Shown: positions 34,731 to 35,973 of the stretch, piece after piece
How the letters are laid out: every line of letters begins with the position of its first letter
Numbering within the stretch: the first letter of the stretch is position 1
Source: Lachnospiraceae bacterium
Lineage (GTDB): Bacteria > Bacillota > Clostridia > Lachnospirales > Lachnospiraceae
NCBI GenBank assembly: GCA_009774235.1
Contig: VSNJ01000023.1
Coordinates: 1 to 35,973, forward strand
Reading direction: 5' to 3'
DNA: 35,973 bases
Translations under genes and position numbers: made by a program
Notes under the pieces: generated by a model
Told to the model about the DNA's origin: nothing
What the model saw: the letters and a program-made list of their open reading frames with translations, nothing else
Databases searched by the model: none

Positions 34731-34816
34731 TTTAAGCCTTTTAAACTGTTTTTGGTAATTTTTACTATAATGTTCACATAAAAAACTTAATTTATTCATA
34801 TTTTTTACATAAAGTA

Positions 34817-34845
34817 TTGACAAATATTGTACTAAATGTTAAAAT
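34817..34845 (+). promoter_or_regulatory. consensus promoter of the LamG-type gene
   Basis: TTGACA (34817-34822), 17-nt spacer, TAAAAT (34840-34845). A near-palindrome ATGAACGTTTCAT (34859-34871) sits in the 5' UTR just before AAAGGAGG and resembles, but is shorter than, a catabolite-responsive element. No clear terminator separates this from the upstream GH43 gene. Confidence 0.75.
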
Positions 34846-34888
34846 ATTTTAGAAATCAATGAACGTTTCATAAAGGAGGAGTTTAATT

Positions 34889-35770
34889 ATGTTTAAGAAG
34901 TTTTTAAGTGGCGTACTGGCAGCTGCATTACTTTTAGGCGGTGCTACATACGCAAACACAACAACAGCTGATGCAGCAGCAAAGGTTCCAGCACCAAAGT
35001 ATAATTTCAACATGGACAAAGCTAACAAGAATGTAGTAGCAGTTGCACGTAAGGGAGATACTACAAGTTATACAACAGGCAATACTGAGACAGGTGTACT
35101 TCCTGAGGCATCACAGGCAAAGAAAGTTAAGCTTAAATATGTTAAAGGCAAGAAGGGCAAGGCTCTTTACTTAGACCGTTCTTCTTCTTATGGCGCAGAG
35201 CTTAAGAATGTTAAACTTGGAACTGGCCCATGGACAATTTCATTCTGGGTAAAAGCTGATAACAGCATGAGCAACTTTATGACAATTTTCTTCACAGGAA
35301 ATAAGATTACAGACCCTAAAAATACACACTGGGTATCTATTACACACAGGACAGACCATGACAATGGCGGAGACCCATATATCTGGTCACATGGAATAAC
35401 AGGTGGCAAGAATGATGAGTTCCCATGGTACTGTGCACAGGATGCAGATGGCAACTGGGTAGAAAAGACAGCAATAACTAAAGGTAAGTGGGTACATATT
35501 ACATTAGTAGTTGACACAAAGGATACTTGTGAGTATGGCGAAAAAGGTGCTGACGGATATGTTAAGGGCCACCATGGCTGGACATATGTAAATGGTGAAC
35601 TTTATGGCAATGGTACAGTAGCTAATAAGACAATGACAAACAGCAACAGATTCTATTTAGGTATCAATGCTTGGGATATCCCATTCAAGGGCTGCTATGA
35701 TGAAGTTAAGCTTTGGAACAAGGCTCTTACTGATAAGCAGGTTGCAGCACTTTATAAGTCAGAGAAATAA
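34889..35770 (+). CDS. secreted stand-alone LamG-type glycan-binding protein
   Basis: The 293-aa protein has a signal peptide (about 1-30, ending near TTADAAA) and a single LamG/concanavalin A-like lectin domain (about 85-290). Typical strands include GPWTISFWVKADN, KGKWVHITLVVDTKD, GWTYVNGELYGNG and CYDEVKLWNKALTDKQVAALY. No catalytic motif or wall anchor is present. Such domains are usually appended to glycosidases or adhesins, so a free form suggests a secreted binding protein or helper for arabinan or plant cell wall. It has a strong own promoter, GGAGGAG, and a terminator, so it is probably well expressed. The ligand is inferred from the locus only. Confidence 0.82.
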   Translation: MFKKFLSGVLAAALLLGGATYANTTTADAAAKVPAPKYNFNMDKANKNVVAVARKGDTTSYTTGNTETGVLPEASQAKKVKLKYVKGKKGKALYLDRSSSYGAELKNVKLGTGPWTISFWVKADNSMSNFMTIFFTGNKITDPKNTHWVSITHRTDHDNGGDPYIWSHGITGGKNDEFPWYCAQDADGNWVEKTAITKGKWVHITLVVDTKDTCEYGEKGADGYVKGHHGWTYVNGELYGNGTVANKTMTNSNRFYLGINAWDIPFKGCYDEVKLWNKALTDKQVAALYKSEK

Positions 35771-35834
35771 TTTAAGCCAGGCTTTTTAAGCTATATCAAA
35801 TGTTATACCGTGGAATTTTGCAGGCAATATATGT

Positions 35835-35868
35835 AAACAGGCTGTATGGAAGCATACAGCCTGTTTTA
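35835..35868 (+). terminator. rho-independent terminator
   Basis: Perfect 14-bp stem AAACAGGCTGTATG/CATACAGCCTGTTT (35835-35848 and 35853-35866) with a GAAG tetraloop, ending in TTTT. It terminates the LamG-type transcript. Confidence 0.92.
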
Positions 35869-35911
35869 CTCTTTAAATGATATTAATATGATATATACTT
35901 CAATTAGTCTT

Positions 35912-35941
35912 TTGAAAATATTATAAAAAACATGCTATACT
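35912..35941 (+). promoter_or_regulatory. promoter running out of the window
   Basis: The -35 TTGAAA (35912-35917) and extended -10 TGC-TATACT (-10 hexamer at 35936-35941) are spaced by 18 nt. The transcript would start about 35948 and continue beyond the window edge; what it encodes is not visible. Confidence 0.55.
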
Positions 35942-35973
35942 TTAGCAAGAACCGGGTCAAGAAGTTGTCTTAC

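Noticed and set aside
34859..34871. Catabolite-responsive element in the LamG-type 5' UTR
   Set aside because: ATGAACGTTTCAT lacks the full cre length and spacing, so it is kept only as a remark in the promoter entry.
1..35973. CRISPR arrays, tRNA or rRNA genes, insertion sequences and integrase genes
   Set aside because: No repeat-spacer pattern, tRNA-like cloverleaf, transposase or integrase frame was seen on either strand by eye.

Overview
The window is low-GC Firmicutes DNA. It most resembles a gut or rumen Lachnospiraceae of the Butyrivibrio/Roseburia/Lachnospira type; the genus cannot be fixed from the sequence. Supporting signs are GGAGG ribosome binding sites with ATG and TTG starts, consensus SigA promoters, LytTR/GHKL signalling pairs, a DUF6171 protein, and extracellular glycosidases ending in Big2, Fn3 and LamG modules.

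Bases 1-7200 hold small regulatory and accessory genes: a 17-codon ORF between its own promoter and terminator, an orphan LytTR response regulator, the wreck of an NAD(P)-binding oxidoreductase gene, a PadR/DUF2812 pair behind two dyad operators, an Imm1-like orphan, an AraC/GyrI-like regulator, an amidase with no signal peptide, and a GHKL kinase/LytTR regulator pair on the minus strand.

Bases 7200-35800 form an arabinan (pectin side chain) utilisation locus. Outside the cell there is a GH43 lipoprotein (7216), a 1020-aa multidomain GH43 (27210-30272, minus), two tandem GH43-AbfB-Fn3 enzymes (30577 and 32814) and a stand-alone LamG-type secreted protein (34889). Import is encoded by a long operon (9435-22517): a 1005-aa fused solute-binding protein, two permeases, an NHL-TPR-Yip1 membrane protein, a DUF5696 exported protein, two more permeases and a second solute-binding lipoprotein. 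No ABC ATPase is present, so a shared MsmK/MsmX-type ATPase is inferred. Inside the cell, a GH43 exo-arabinofuranosidase and a GH51 arabinofuranosidase release arabinose. A DUF6171 protein sits 3 nt after GH51. A minus-strand ArsR-type regulator with a beta-rich C-terminal domain is the likely local switch; a similar CTAAATAAA-type dyad lies in its promoter and in the promoter region of the big GH43.

The most unusual non-coding signal lies between the convergent DUF6171 and ArsR genes. Two large imperfect hairpins of about 170-180 nt, in opposite orientations and each in sense with its upstream gene, share conserved blocks while the other stem positions differ by compensatory changes. They look like two members of one structured RNA family. 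I do not recognise it.
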